Positions 1 to 8,317 of a DNA stretch of 58,721 nucleotides are shown one piece after another. The position numbers were made by a program, and so were the translations under genes. The stretch's first letter is position 1. The number at the start of each line of letters is the position of its first letter. The notes under the pieces are model-generated. The model had not been told where the DNA came from. It searched no databases and was given only the letters and a program-made list of their open reading frames with translations. The stretch is from assembly GCA_036012125.1 (NCBI GenBank), contig DASCOS010000002.1:172327-231047 (forward strand), given 5' to 3'. This stretch comes from Vicinamibacterales bacterium (GTDB lineage Bacteria > Acidobacteriota > Vicinamibacteria > Vicinamibacterales > UBA823).

Positions 1-2549
1 AAGCACGTCGCTATTGGCGCTCCTTGCGTGATCGAACCAGCGATATCGCTATTACCACGATCGATGCGTTTTGCTTGTCGTTGTTGCGGGAGTTTCCGCT
101 GGAAGCTGACCTCGACCCGGATTTTGGTGTTGCGGACGAGACTGAAATTCCCCGTTTGATGGCCCAAGCGCTCGACCGAGCACAGCACATTATTATTAGC
201 ATGGCAATGCGCGACGAGTGTGTGTCGTTGCTACTCACATACCTAGACACCGCGAATCTTCGACGAGGTCTCGAGCGTTTGTTGCAAGGCCGACTTGTGG
301 CGTCAGAGGCGCTAAGACGATTTCTGACAAAGAGGCCCAAGAGCTTGACCTTGACACAGGTCACGGGACGCGTCGCGCAGAAGTTACAAGATCTTTTTAA
401 TGAAGCGCCTGACGGGTTCAGCTCCTTCCTCGCCAATGGCCCAATCGGTCAGCCGGATTTCAGGATGCTATCCGTAGACCTCCGGCGGCTGATGTTGCCC
501 GACGAGATGGAACAGCTGGAGGTGCGTAGTCTCGTTGACCGTCTTTCAGAGCACCTCCTAACACGTGCTGGACGACCCCGCCGCCGGCTCCCGTACCGGT
601 CATCGGATTACCCATCGGACGCAGCTCGTAAATGTCATATCCGTGCGGTCCATCACATTGGACCTCTTTTCGCTGACGTTTTATCTGGATACAGACGTGA
701 TTTAGGCGTGATCCTCGCGCGTGGTGTCCGCCGCGCGTATCGGATTGCTGAGCGGGAATACCGCCGTACACTTCGAGCGCACGCAGTGCTGGATTTTACC
801 GACCTTCAAGTGCACGCGCTCGGACTACTTCGACAAATGGATGAATTTGCTCAGAGCCGTTATCGCCTCGAGTCCCGCTATCACCACGTGCTGGTTGACG
901 AATTTCAAGACACTAGCCGCGCGCAGTGGGAACTGGTGTCGTTACTCGTACAGTCGTGGGGGGAAGGAATCGGAATTGTGCAAGCTGCACCCATGCCACC
1001 GTCGATATTTGTGGTGGGGGACCGGAAGCAGTCAATCTATCGGTTTCGCGATGCTGACATCGGTCTCTTCAACGAAGCAACTGACTATATCTCCCGTCTG
1101 CGGCCTGGCACACCTGTTCGAGCGGCAATCAGCCAGAGTTTTCGGGCCCTTCCTGAATTATTGGCTTTCGTGAATGATCTTTGTGGTTCGATTGACAAGC
1201 GACCCCACAGATCTGATGCCTTCCGATTCGAACCGCAAGACCACTTTCCTCTGGACGTTGACAAGTCTGAGCCGAATAGTGGCCAGACTACTGCGCATTC
1301 TGATCGCCCATCGCTCGGGATAGCGTTGGGGAACAACGAAGCTTCCTGTGCGTCAGCTATCGCTGGAGAAATCGACCGGCTCATTACCAAAGAGAGTGTA
1401 CGAGATCCTCACACTGGGCTGAGACGAGCCATTCGGCCAGATGACATCGCGATTCTCTTCCGTTCACGGATTAGTCACCGTGAGTATGAGCGAGCTTTGT
1501 CGGCGCGCGGTCTTCCGGCATACGTCTATAAGGGACTTGGGTTTTTCGAGGCCGAAGAGATTCAGGACCTCCGAGTACTTATTAGGTTTTTGGCCGAGCC
1601 TTCATCGAATTTCTGGGCAGCCGCGTTCTTGCGATCGGGATTTTCAAGACTTTCGGATGAAGCGATACGAGCGCTTGCACCAGACATTGCTAGCGCGGTT
1701 ACCGGCACCGATGAACCTGTTAATAACGAACTTCTTTCGATGCAGGATCGTGAGCGAGTTCAGTTAGTTCGGACCGGAATTTCCCGGTGGCTCAAACTTG
1801 TCGATTGGATTCCACCTGCCGAACTTGTCGACCGCGTGCTTAATGAGTCGGCTTACCTCTTCGAAACACGAGGACCCCGATCACTACAGGCGAGGGAGAA
1901 CCTCAAAAAAATGCGCGAACTCCTTCGGCGAATTCAAAATCGCGGTTACGTCACGCTGTCACGGATTGCCGATCATATCGATCGTCTTTCCACTGGTGGC
2001 GAATCCAATGCGGTGATTGATGCTGCGGGCGCTGTCCATCTGATGACGGTTCATGCTGCCAAGGGCCTTGAGTTCCCAGTTGTTTTTGTCGTTGGGCTCT
2101 CTCGTGGAGTGGGTGGCGCAACTCCGCCCATTCAGGTCATACCCGATCGTGGAGATGGTTTACCGCTTGTCACCGTCTGGGGTGCACGTCCAGAGATTGA
2201 AAACGATGAACGAGCGCGTGAGCTAGAAGAAACGAAACGTCTGTTGTATGTTGCGGTCACCCGAGCGCGTGATGGACTTTATCTAGGTATTGTGCGTCGC
2301 GATAAACGACTTTCACCTGGCCGCGGTAGTCTCGCAGAAGTACTGCCTAAATCATTTATTGCGAAGATTGATGCGATTACCGGAACCTCTCGTTGGGTGG
2401 GGTGGTCACCGAGCGACCTGAGCGGTGCGCGGCATCGTTTTAGGCTCTGCGATTCTGATGACTCGTCGCGGTTCGCACCGGCGGAGCCTCCAGTGGCTTC
2501 GCTAGAGCAGCCAGCGCCCAATGATGATTTCTCGGCTTGGTCTTGTTAG
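1..2549 (+). CDS. UvrD/AddA-family DNA helicase, 5'-truncated by the window, no nuclease domain
   Basis: A superfamily 1 ATP-dependent DNA helicase of the AddA/RecB type, which unwinds DNA ends in double-strand-break repair. The reading frame is open from base 3, so the true start and the Walker A motif lie upstream of the window. Visible motifs are TIDAFC (near 60-77), the Walker B motif DEFQDTS (897-917), VGDRKQSIYRFR (about 1018-1053), VHAAKGLEFP (about 2050) and LLYVAVTRARD (about 2241). AddA and RecB proteins usually carry a C-terminal PD-(D/E)XK nuclease of some 250 residues. This frame stops soon after the helicase core, and only about 160 bp separate it from the next gene, so that domain is absent here. 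It could also be a plain UvrD/PcrA helicase, but the spacing of the motifs is more AddA-like. Confidence 0.85.
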   Translation, partial: ARRYWRSLRDRTSDIAITTIDAFCLSLLREFPLEADLDPDFGVADETEIPRLMAQALDRAQHIIISMAMRDECVSLLLTYLDTANLRRGLERLLQGRLVASEALRRFLTKRPKSLTLTQVTGRVAQKLQDLFNEAPDGFSSFLANGPIGQPDFRMLSVDLRRLMLPDEMEQLEVRSLVDRLSEHLLTRAGRPRRRLPYRSSDYPSDAARKCHIRAVHHIGPLFADVLSGYRRDLGVILARGVRRAYRIAEREYRRTLRAHAVLDFTDLQVHALGLLRQMDEFAQSRYRLESRYHHVLVDEFQDTSRAQWELVSLLVQSWGEGIGIVQAAPMPPSIFVVGDRKQSIYRFRDADIGLFNEATDYISRLRPGTPVRAAISQSFRALPELLAFVNDLCGSIDKRPHRSDAFRFEPQDHFPLDVDKSEPNSGQTTAHSDRPSLGIALGNNEASCASAIAGEIDRLITKESVRDPHTGLRRAIRPDDIAILFRSRISHREYERALSARGLPAYVYKGLGFFEAEEIQDLRVLIRFLAEPSSNFWAAAFLRSGFSRLSDEAIRALAPDIASAVTGTDEPVNNELLSMQDRERVQLVRTGISRWLKLVDWIPPAELVDRVLNESAYLFETRGPRSLQARENLKKMRELLRRIQNRGYVTLSRIADHIDRLSTGGESNAVIDAAGAVHLMTVHAAKGLEFPVVFVVGLSRGVGGATPPIQVIPDRGDGLPLVTVWGARPEIENDERARELEETKRLLYVAVTRARDGLYLGIVRRDKRLSPGRGSLAEVLPKSFIAKIDAITGTSRWVGWSPSDLSGARHRFRLCDSDDSSRFAPAEPPVASLEQPAPNDDFSAWSC

Positions 2550-2707
2550 GCCCTAGGTGATTTCTCACCCACATGATTAGTGCGGCTGGGTGGTGTGCCT
2601 CAGAAGGGAAGGCCTACTGTGTAACTGGAGGGCTCCTGTATATAGAAGCGTTCTTGATGAACGCCACAGGTCCGTGGTTCCGTCAGTAATTCTGTTTGTC
2701 CCAACGA

Positions 2708-2899
2708 TCAAGCATCGGTGGATGCCACCCGATTTTCTGCCCACTGGCGAGCCCGTGTTTCGGCCTCTTCTTGAGTTTGGCCAACCAACACCACCGAGCC
2801 ATCTGGAGTGTCGTGACCGCTAAGGACTACCCAGGCGATCCAATGTGCCCCTTTTGCTTCACTACGCACGTCGAAAACGTCAGACGGTAGATTTGTCAT
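2708..2899 (-). CDS. Small hypothetical protein (about 63 aa)
   Basis: A short minus-strand gene of unknown function. I prefer the ATG at 2899 because a purine-rich GGGGGAAA lies about 8 bases upstream. A longer frame from 2974 exists, but its extra residues look like leader sequence. The product is soluble, with a compact core (WIAWVVLSG, VVLVGQTQEEAETRARQWAE) that reads like a small alpha/beta fold with a C-terminal amphipathic helix. No catalytic motif is visible. It is convergent with the helicase gene. The protein-like composition argues that it is real, but no family was recognised. Confidence 0.5.
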   Translation of the reverse strand: MTNLPSDVFDVRSEAKGAHWIAWVVLSGHDTPDGSVVLVGQTQEEAETRARQWAENRVASTDA

Positions 2900-3068
2900 A
2901 GTTGTCGTTTCCCCCATGTTAATGTGTGATTCTAACTGATCATGGTGCATGGCTTCATCTGAGATGCGTATCACACAAGATTGCCGTTGCGTCTTAGTAA
3001 GGCATTTTTTACACTTGGAAGAGTTTAAAGAAGTGTTTTACGAACGTCTCGTGTTTTGGGAGATCTGA

Positions 3069-3290
3069 ATGATGTTGACTTGTCCCACTTGTGGGAATGA
3101 AAAGGACTTTGTGGTGAAGACATTGCGGATGCATGTTGTGCATCTGGAGGATTCGCGCATCGAGGTATCGGATGAGACTCAGCCGTCTGTGCTAGAAGTG
3201 CTCTGCGATGAATGCGAAGCCGAAGTGAATCTGGCTGACTTTGAAGAACCGCTCCGGCGCGAGATTATGTTGACCATTTCCTCACGATAG
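3069..3290 (+). CDS. Small zinc-ribbon-like protein (73 aa)
   Basis: A 73-residue protein with an N-terminal CPTCG motif and a second CDEC motif about 40 residues later. Together they form a likely four-cysteine zinc site. Between them lies a charged beta-rich segment (residues 15-40), and the tail is acidic then basic. A GGGAGA ribosome-binding site precedes the ATG, and a second ATG follows at once. The function is unknown; such zinc ribbons are often nucleic-acid or protein interaction modules. It stands alone, with about 300 bp of noncoding DNA after it. The zinc-ligand pattern is seen directly, and the zinc binding is inferred. Confidence 0.65.
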   Translation: MMLTCPTCGNEKDFVVKTLRMHVVHLEDSRIEVSDETQPSVLEVLCDECEAEVNLADFEEPLRREIMLTISSR

Positions 3291-3592
3291 TTGAACTTTA
3301 GTCGGTGATACGTGCCGACCGAGCATCACGCCTTTCGTTCTACGACCCTTTCCCAGAATATTTACTGCTCGACTGTGTTATCCGAATTCCTGCTGCAGGG
3401 AAGTTGGTCTATAGCGAATAAATGTTTGGCATATTTGCAATCGACGAAACAGCAGTTATGACTATAACCCTCAGCTTAATAAAATAATTACCTAAGCTCT
3501 GATGACTCGGTCGGTCTCATTCATTCACGGGATGGCCAGTTGATAGCCGGTTACCTTGACAAGCTGAAAATCCGCTCCTATGGTTAGCGATT
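3291..3592. other. Intergenic region, 302 bp
   Basis: AT-rich noncoding stretch between the small zinc-ribbon gene and the DnaJ-like gene. It begins with a short inverted repeat (GTCGG at 3301-3305 with CCGAC at 3315-3319) without a T tract, which is a poor terminator candidate. It ends with the promoter annotated at 3556-3584. I see no open reading frame of credible composition in it. Confidence 0.6.
3556..3584 (+). promoter_or_regulatory. Strong sigma70-type promoter of the DnaJ-like gene
   Basis: A perfect -35 box TTGACA (3556-3561) is separated by 17 bases from the -10 box TATGGT (3579-3584). Transcription would start near 3591, only one or two bases before the GTG at 3593. The message would therefore be leaderless, or translation would begin further downstream. 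The boxes are read directly; the use of a sigma70-like factor is inferred. Confidence 0.6.
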
Positions 3593-4186
3593 GTGTCTGA
3601 GTACTCGTGGGTGGTTGGAGTACCTCGGGGTGCCCTGCCAGATGATTTGCGTCGTGTGCATCAAGAGGTCGTGCGTCAACGTCGTGTGTGTGCAAGCCAA
3701 CGTGAACGGATGACCTCTCGGGCGTGCGAAATAGTACGGGCATATGAGGCGGGTGATGAGTGGGCCGCCGTGCGCTCCACGCCTGGTAGCATCCTAGACT
3801 TTCCCCAACGAACCATTTCTCAGCAGCAAGACGTAGCAATTGATTTCCCGTCGGTGAAACGTGTAATTGACCGGATCGGGCGTGGGCTAATGGCCACTAA
3901 GAAACCATGTATCACTCAAGTTCGGCTATCCTGGCGCGAGGCGTGTGAGGGCGTTCATGTGTCATTGAAAGTTCCGGTGCGAAGTACATGTCTAGTTTGC
4001 GGTGGACGTGGCGCGGTATGGAACGACGACTGTTCGAAGTGTGGCGGCGTGGGGACGGAGTCGAAGAGTCATGTTGTACACCTGTCGATTCCACCCGGCG
4101 TTCGGCCCGATGCCTGCTTTTGTTTCGCAGTCAATCCTCCGTGTGCACCTAGAACCAATGTCGAGGTGCATGTCACCATCCAATAG
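3593..4186 (+). CDS. DnaJ-like zinc-finger protein lacking a J domain
   Basis: A 197-residue protein resembling the central and C-terminal substrate-binding part of DnaJ. Residues about 105-130 form a beta segment, followed by CLVCGGRG and CSKCGGVG. These are two CxxCxGxG repeats, where classical DnaJ has four. A DnaJ-C-like strand pattern ending in IPPGVRPDA comes next. The first 100 residues contain no HPD motif, so it cannot stimulate DnaK in the usual way. It may be a co-chaperone-like or zinc-binding scaffold. The start is a GTG that lies almost at the predicted transcription start, with no ribosome-binding site; a later GTG at 3611 is possible. Similar J-less proteins are, as I recall, common in Acidobacteriota. 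Confidence 0.65.
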   Translation: MSEYSWVVGVPRGALPDDLRRVHQEVVRQRRVCASQRERMTSRACEIVRAYEAGDEWAAVRSTPGSILDFPQRTISQQQDVAIDFPSVKRVIDRIGRGLMATKKPCITQVRLSWREACEGVHVSLKVPVRSTCLVCGGRGAVWNDDCSKCGGVGTESKSHVVHLSIPPGVRPDACFCFAVNPPCAPRTNVEVHVTIQ

Positions 4187-4345
4187 CGGATGATATCCAT
4201 TTCGGACAAAACGTCCTTCTTCACCTTGTCAGTTTGAGGACAAACTCGATAAGCTACGTCCTTGTGTCTGGGACGCATGGCTCGGATTCAAGTAAATCGG
4301 GAACGATTGGTGGACTCGTAGCGGGCTATTTTCAAAAGGGTGGAC

Positions 4346-5431
4346 ATGTCTCAACCGGGTATTGACGAATCGGCGGTGCTGGAAGCGCTTAAGGTAATCC
4401 AGGATCCCGATCTTCATCGGGATATCGTGAGCCTCGGATTTGTCAAGCGAGTCAGCATCGATGGGGAGATGGTCTCGGTTGTTATCGAACTCACCACGCC
4501 AGCATGTCCTGTCAAGGATCAGATGCGTGACCAGGCTGAAATGTTGCTGCGCCAACTACCTGGGGTTGAGAAGGTGCATGTCGAGATGACGGCTAATGTG
4601 CGTTCCGCGTCGTCACCTGACGAAGGACGAGCAGCAATCCCAGGTGTGAAAAACATTATTGCGGTTGGGGCAGGTAAGGGCGGAGTTGGTAAAACAACCG
4701 TATCTGTAAACTTAGCCTGCGCGCTGGCTCGACACGGAAGCCGCGTTGGGCTACTCGACGGGGATGTGTACGGGCCGAATGTACCGATCATGCTCGGAGC
4801 AAAGACGCAACTGGAGACGGACGACCAGAAGATCGTGCCAGCGGAGTGCTTTGGTATTCGAACCGTATCGATCGGCTTCCTGACGCAGGATGAGTCGCCG
4901 GTGATTTGGCGTGGTCCCATGCTACACGGCGTGATCCAGCAGTTCTTTCGAGAAGTCAACTGGGGTGAGTTGGACTACCTTGTAATTGACATGCCTCCCG
5001 GGACTGGCGATGTTGCACTCAGCCTGAGCCAAACCGTCCCGGTATCTGGCGCGGTGGCCGTCACTACTCCACAAACGGTATCGTTGGCCGACACACGGCG
5101 GGCGATCCGCATGTACCAGAAGCTTAATATTCCGGTGTTAGGACTCTTGGAGAACATGAGCCACTTCGTCTGTCCGAGCTGCAGTCATGAGAGCGACATC
5201 TTTGGTAAGGGCGGCGGCGAGTCCCTCGCCGAGCAGATCGAAATTCCATTTTTAGGGCAGATTCCACTCTATGAACCGATCCGTGTTGGTGGCGACCAGG
5301 GTACGCCGATTGTTGTAGCCGAACCGGAATGCCCCGCAGCTCAGTCGTTAATTGATGCAGCCGCGCGGCTGGCCGCACAGGTTTCGATTGCTAGCTATGA
5401 GACAAGCGTCGATGTCCCTGTAGCGGGATGA
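4346..5431 (+). CDS. mrp: Mrp/ApbC-type iron-sulfur cluster carrier ATPase
   Basis: A cytoplasmic P-loop NTPase that binds and transfers Fe-S clusters to apo-proteins. The N-terminal ~80 residues are a MIP18/DUF59 domain, including the TTPACPVKD segment. The ParA/MinD-like domain follows, with a deviant Walker A motif GKGGVGKT (about residues 110-117) and the Walker B region DYLVIDMPPGTGD. The conserved CPSC pair, which holds the bridging cluster, lies near residue 275. Length (361 aa) is normal for the family. I use the ATG at 4346 rather than the GTG at 4340, because the GTG overlaps the AAAAGGG ribosome-binding site that suits the ATG. Confidence 0.93.
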   Translation: MSQPGIDESAVLEALKVIQDPDLHRDIVSLGFVKRVSIDGEMVSVVIELTTPACPVKDQMRDQAEMLLRQLPGVEKVHVEMTANVRSASSPDEGRAAIPGVKNIIAVGAGKGGVGKTTVSVNLACALARHGSRVGLLDGDVYGPNVPIMLGAKTQLETDDQKIVPAECFGIRTVSIGFLTQDESPVIWRGPMLHGVIQQFFREVNWGELDYLVIDMPPGTGDVALSLSQTVPVSGAVAVTTPQTVSLADTRRAIRMYQKLNIPVLGLLENMSHFVCPSCSHESDIFGKGGGESLAEQIEIPFLGQIPLYEPIRVGGDQGTPIVVAEPECPAAQSLIDAAARLAAQVSIASYETSVDVPVAG

Positions 5432-5541
5432 TAACGGCAATCTCGTGATTGGTTAATTATCCGACCCGTTGATTAACGAACCTGAAGCGTCGTTCCTGAT
5501 CTGGAAGCATTACTAGTGAGTCGCGGCGCTGATTGGACGTT

Positions 5542-6849
5542 ATGAACATCCCGTTCATTAAGCACACACTCGCCAATGGTCTCGATGTGATAGTCCATGA
5601 GGACCACGGCTGTCCAATCGTTGCAGTGAATGTTTGGTATCACGTTGGTTCAAAGAACGAACAACCGGGGCGCACCGGGTTTGCACATCTGTTCGAGCAT
5701 CTGATGTTTGAGGGATCTCAGCATACCAACCAAGGATATTTTTTCCCGTTACAGCAAGCTGGTGCTGAACTAAACGGTTCAACTAACGCCGATCGTACCA
5801 ACTACTGGGAAGTTGTGCCCTCGAGTGCCCTCGATTTGGCTCTTTGGATGGAGTCGGACCGGATGGGCCACTTGCTGCCGGCTTTGACGCGCGAGAAATT
5901 TGAGAATCAGCGGGATGTTGTGCTTAACGAACGCCGGCAGAACTATGAGAATCGTCCATATGGCATGGTTGGGATGGCAACCATGGAGGCTCTCTATCCC
6001 GTCGACCATCCATATAGCTGGATGACGATTGGCCGGATTAAAGACCTTCAGGCTGCCGAGCTCGACGAAGTTCGTTCGTTCTTCAAAACTTTTTACGGTC
6101 CGGCGAACGCCTCGCTGACAATCGCCGGTGATGTCGAAGTAGATAAGGTGCTTGAAATGGCTGAGCACTACTTTGAAGAGATTTCCGGAGGGCCAGTGCC
6201 TCCGGCGGTCGAAATTGAGCGACCTCTGATTTGCGATGAGCGGCGCTTATTAATTGAAGACCGAGTCGAACTGCCTAGGCTCTATCTTGCTTGGCATTCT
6301 CCTCAACTCTTCGGGCCAGGTGATGCGGAACTTGATCTTCTTTCCGATGTACTGTCAAACGGCAAAGCATCACGCCTCTACAGAACCCTGGTACACGAAC
6401 TGCGATTGGCAACGGACGTGAGTGTCGTTCAGTCTTCACGGGAGTTGTCTGGTGTTTTTCAGATTGTGGCCACTGCCGCGCCAGGGCATACCCTTCGCGA
6501 GATTGACGACGTAATTTCCATCGAGCTTGAGCGGGTAAGTTCTGAGGAGCTGACGACTGATGAACTTCATCGTAGTCTTACGCAGATCGAAACAAGTTTT
6601 GTATGCCAACTGGAGACGGTCGGAGGGTTTGGTGGTAAATCGGATCAGCTCAATGGTTATAACGTTGTGGTGAACGATCCAGGATACTTTGAGACCGACC
6701 TCTCGCGGTACCGTAATGCGACAAGTGCTACGATCGCCAGAATCTCACGAGACCATCTATCGAACCGGCAACGGATCGCGGTGAGCGTTGTGCCAATTGG
6801 GGCGACCACGCTTGCACTAGCAGATTCGGTTGTCGCAGAGGTGTCTTAA
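5542..6849 (+). CDS. M16 family zinc metallopeptidase, catalytic subunit
   Basis: A pitrilysin/processing-peptidase family protease. Its inverted zinc motif HLFEH (H49, E52, H53) is followed 76 residues later by the third ligand E130 in NERRQ, the exact HxxEH-X76-E spacing of active M16 enzymes. The second M16 domain follows from about residue 190. No signal peptide is evident, although many M16 pairs act in the envelope. I use the ATG at 5542; a TTG three codons upstream is possible. The stop codon overlaps the start of the next gene by one base, so the two subunits are translationally coupled and probably form a heterodimer. Confidence 0.9.
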   Translation: MNIPFIKHTLANGLDVIVHEDHGCPIVAVNVWYHVGSKNEQPGRTGFAHLFEHLMFEGSQHTNQGYFFPLQQAGAELNGSTNADRTNYWEVVPSSALDLALWMESDRMGHLLPALTREKFENQRDVVLNERRQNYENRPYGMVGMATMEALYPVDHPYSWMTIGRIKDLQAAELDEVRSFFKTFYGPANASLTIAGDVEVDKVLEMAEHYFEEISGGPVPPAVEIERPLICDERRLLIEDRVELPRLYLAWHSPQLFGPGDAELDLLSDVLSNGKASRLYRTLVHELRLATDVSVVQSSRELSGVFQIVATAAPGHTLREIDDVISIELERVSSEELTTDELHRSLTQIETSFVCQLETVGGFGGKSDQLNGYNVVVNDPGYFETDLSRYRNATSATIARISRDHLSNRQRIAVSVVPIGATTLALADSVVAEVS

Positions 6850-8213
6850 TGCGGGTCGATCGTTCAAAGCTGCCAGAAGTCGGACCCGATCCTTCTTTCA
6901 CTTTTCCATCAGTGTGCAAGGTAATCCTTCCCAATGGCCTTTCCGTCTGGAGCGTTGAGCACCGCAAGATACCTGTCGTGAGCTGTTTACTCTTACTTCC
7001 AGGAGGCTCAGCCGAGGATCCGATGGACCAGGCGGGGGTTACATCTCTAACCGCGGCACTCCTAGATGAGGGCTGTGGTAAACGCTCCGGTCTTGAATTA
7101 CATCGGTTGCTGGGGCGCCTAGGCACGCAACTCAATGTCAGAGTTGGAATGGACGCGACGACGCTCCGCCTGACGATGCTTCGTCGTTTTTCGAATAAAG
7201 CACTGTCCTTACTAGCTGAACTTGTGGGCGAGCCGCGTTTCGAGCCCGAAGCGTTCGAACGACTTCGGAAACTTCGTTTAGACCGTTTGGCACAGCTCAG
7301 AGAAGTCCCAGCGGCTATCGCCGATCGTGCATTCGCGCATGTTTTGTATCGTGACCAACCCTACGGGCATCTGCCATTTGGGACGGAGTCTGCCATCCGC
7401 AGGCTAACCAGAGACGACATCGTTGCGAGGCACTCCCAAGCCTATCGCCCATCTGAGGCGATCGTGATCTTAGCCGGAGATGCTACCCACGCGGAGTTTG
7501 AACAAATGGCTGGTGAGGCTTTTGGTGATTGGAAAGCAGTGGATACGGAGGGTCAGCAGTCAGAACGAATACCCCACGGTGAATCGAAGCGGGCTTCTCT
7601 CGTTGTCTGGGACCGTCCACAGGCTGCACAATCAGAATTGCGGATTGGCCACGTGGCTGTTGCTAGGAATACCCCTGACTATTTTCCGCTCCTGGTCATG
7701 AACACAGCGCTGGGTGGCCAGTTCACCAGCCGAATCAACCTGAATCTACGTGAAGCTAAGGGTTACACCTACGGTGCGCAATCGTCGTTCGACTTTCGCC
7801 GAGAGCCCGGGCCGTTTTCGGTCCAGACAAGTGTTCAGACAGATGTGACCGCAAACGCAATTCAAGAGGTGCTCGGGGAACTGCATGCCGTGCGTGATGG
7901 ACGCCCACTCACAGACTCTGAGATCGTACATGCCAAGCGGACATTGACGCGGGGATATCCGCAAGGGTTCGAAACCGCTAATCAGATTGTTCGCGGGTTA
8001 GCCCAACTGGCGCTACACGACTTGCCCGATGATCACTTTACCCAGTTCAGTCCGAGTGTTACTGCTGTTCAATCGGAGGATATCGTCAGAGTCACTCAGA
8101 CGCATCTTGACCCGCTTCACCTTTCGACTGTAGTTGTTGGTGACCTAACAGTGATTAAGGACGGACTCCAGGGCATTGGTCTCGATGCACCTGAGAAGAT
8201 TGTTCTGCCGTGA
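6849..8213 (+). CDS. M16 family peptidase-like protein, non-catalytic subunit
   Basis: A 454-residue M16-fold protein that overlaps the stop of the active M16 gene. At the place of the zinc motif it reads SLTAALLDEG, so both histidines and the glutamate of HxxEH are missing. It should lack its own catalysis. The C-terminal half keeps the family signature of the substrate-binding subunit (LREAKGYTYGAQSSF). This matches the two-subunit bacterial M16B arrangement, in which one chain supplies zinc and the other supplies the arginine/tyrosine pocket. Peptide turnover is likely; the real substrate cannot be read from sequence. Confidence 0.9.
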   Translation: MRVDRSKLPEVGPDPSFTFPSVCKVILPNGLSVWSVEHRKIPVVSCLLLLPGGSAEDPMDQAGVTSLTAALLDEGCGKRSGLELHRLLGRLGTQLNVRVGMDATTLRLTMLRRFSNKALSLLAELVGEPRFEPEAFERLRKLRLDRLAQLREVPAAIADRAFAHVLYRDQPYGHLPFGTESAIRRLTRDDIVARHSQAYRPSEAIVILAGDATHAEFEQMAGEAFGDWKAVDTEGQQSERIPHGESKRASLVVWDRPQAAQSELRIGHVAVARNTPDYFPLLVMNTALGGQFTSRINLNLREAKGYTYGAQSSFDFRREPGPFSVQTSVQTDVTANAIQEVLGELHAVRDGRPLTDSEIVHAKRTLTRGYPQGFETANQIVRGLAQLALHDLPDDHFTQFSPSVTAVQSEDIVRVTQTHLDPLHLSTVVVGDLTVIKDGLQGIGLDAPEKIVLP

Positions 8214-8317
8214 ATCACTTGCGGGGCAGTGGAACGACTTTCTCGTCTTCCCGTTGGCGGTTTACTTTAGGAAGTGTGTGAGCTTCAGTCTGATCAGTAA
8301 ATCGCGGCTGTCGATGC

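Noticed and set aside
2590-2823. 77-residue plus-strand open frame
   Set aside because: It overlaps the better minus-strand small gene and has irregular composition.
5452-5477. Inverted repeat GTTAAT/ATTAAC before the M16 genes
   Set aside because: The arms are six AT-rich bases with a 14-base gap, likely by chance.
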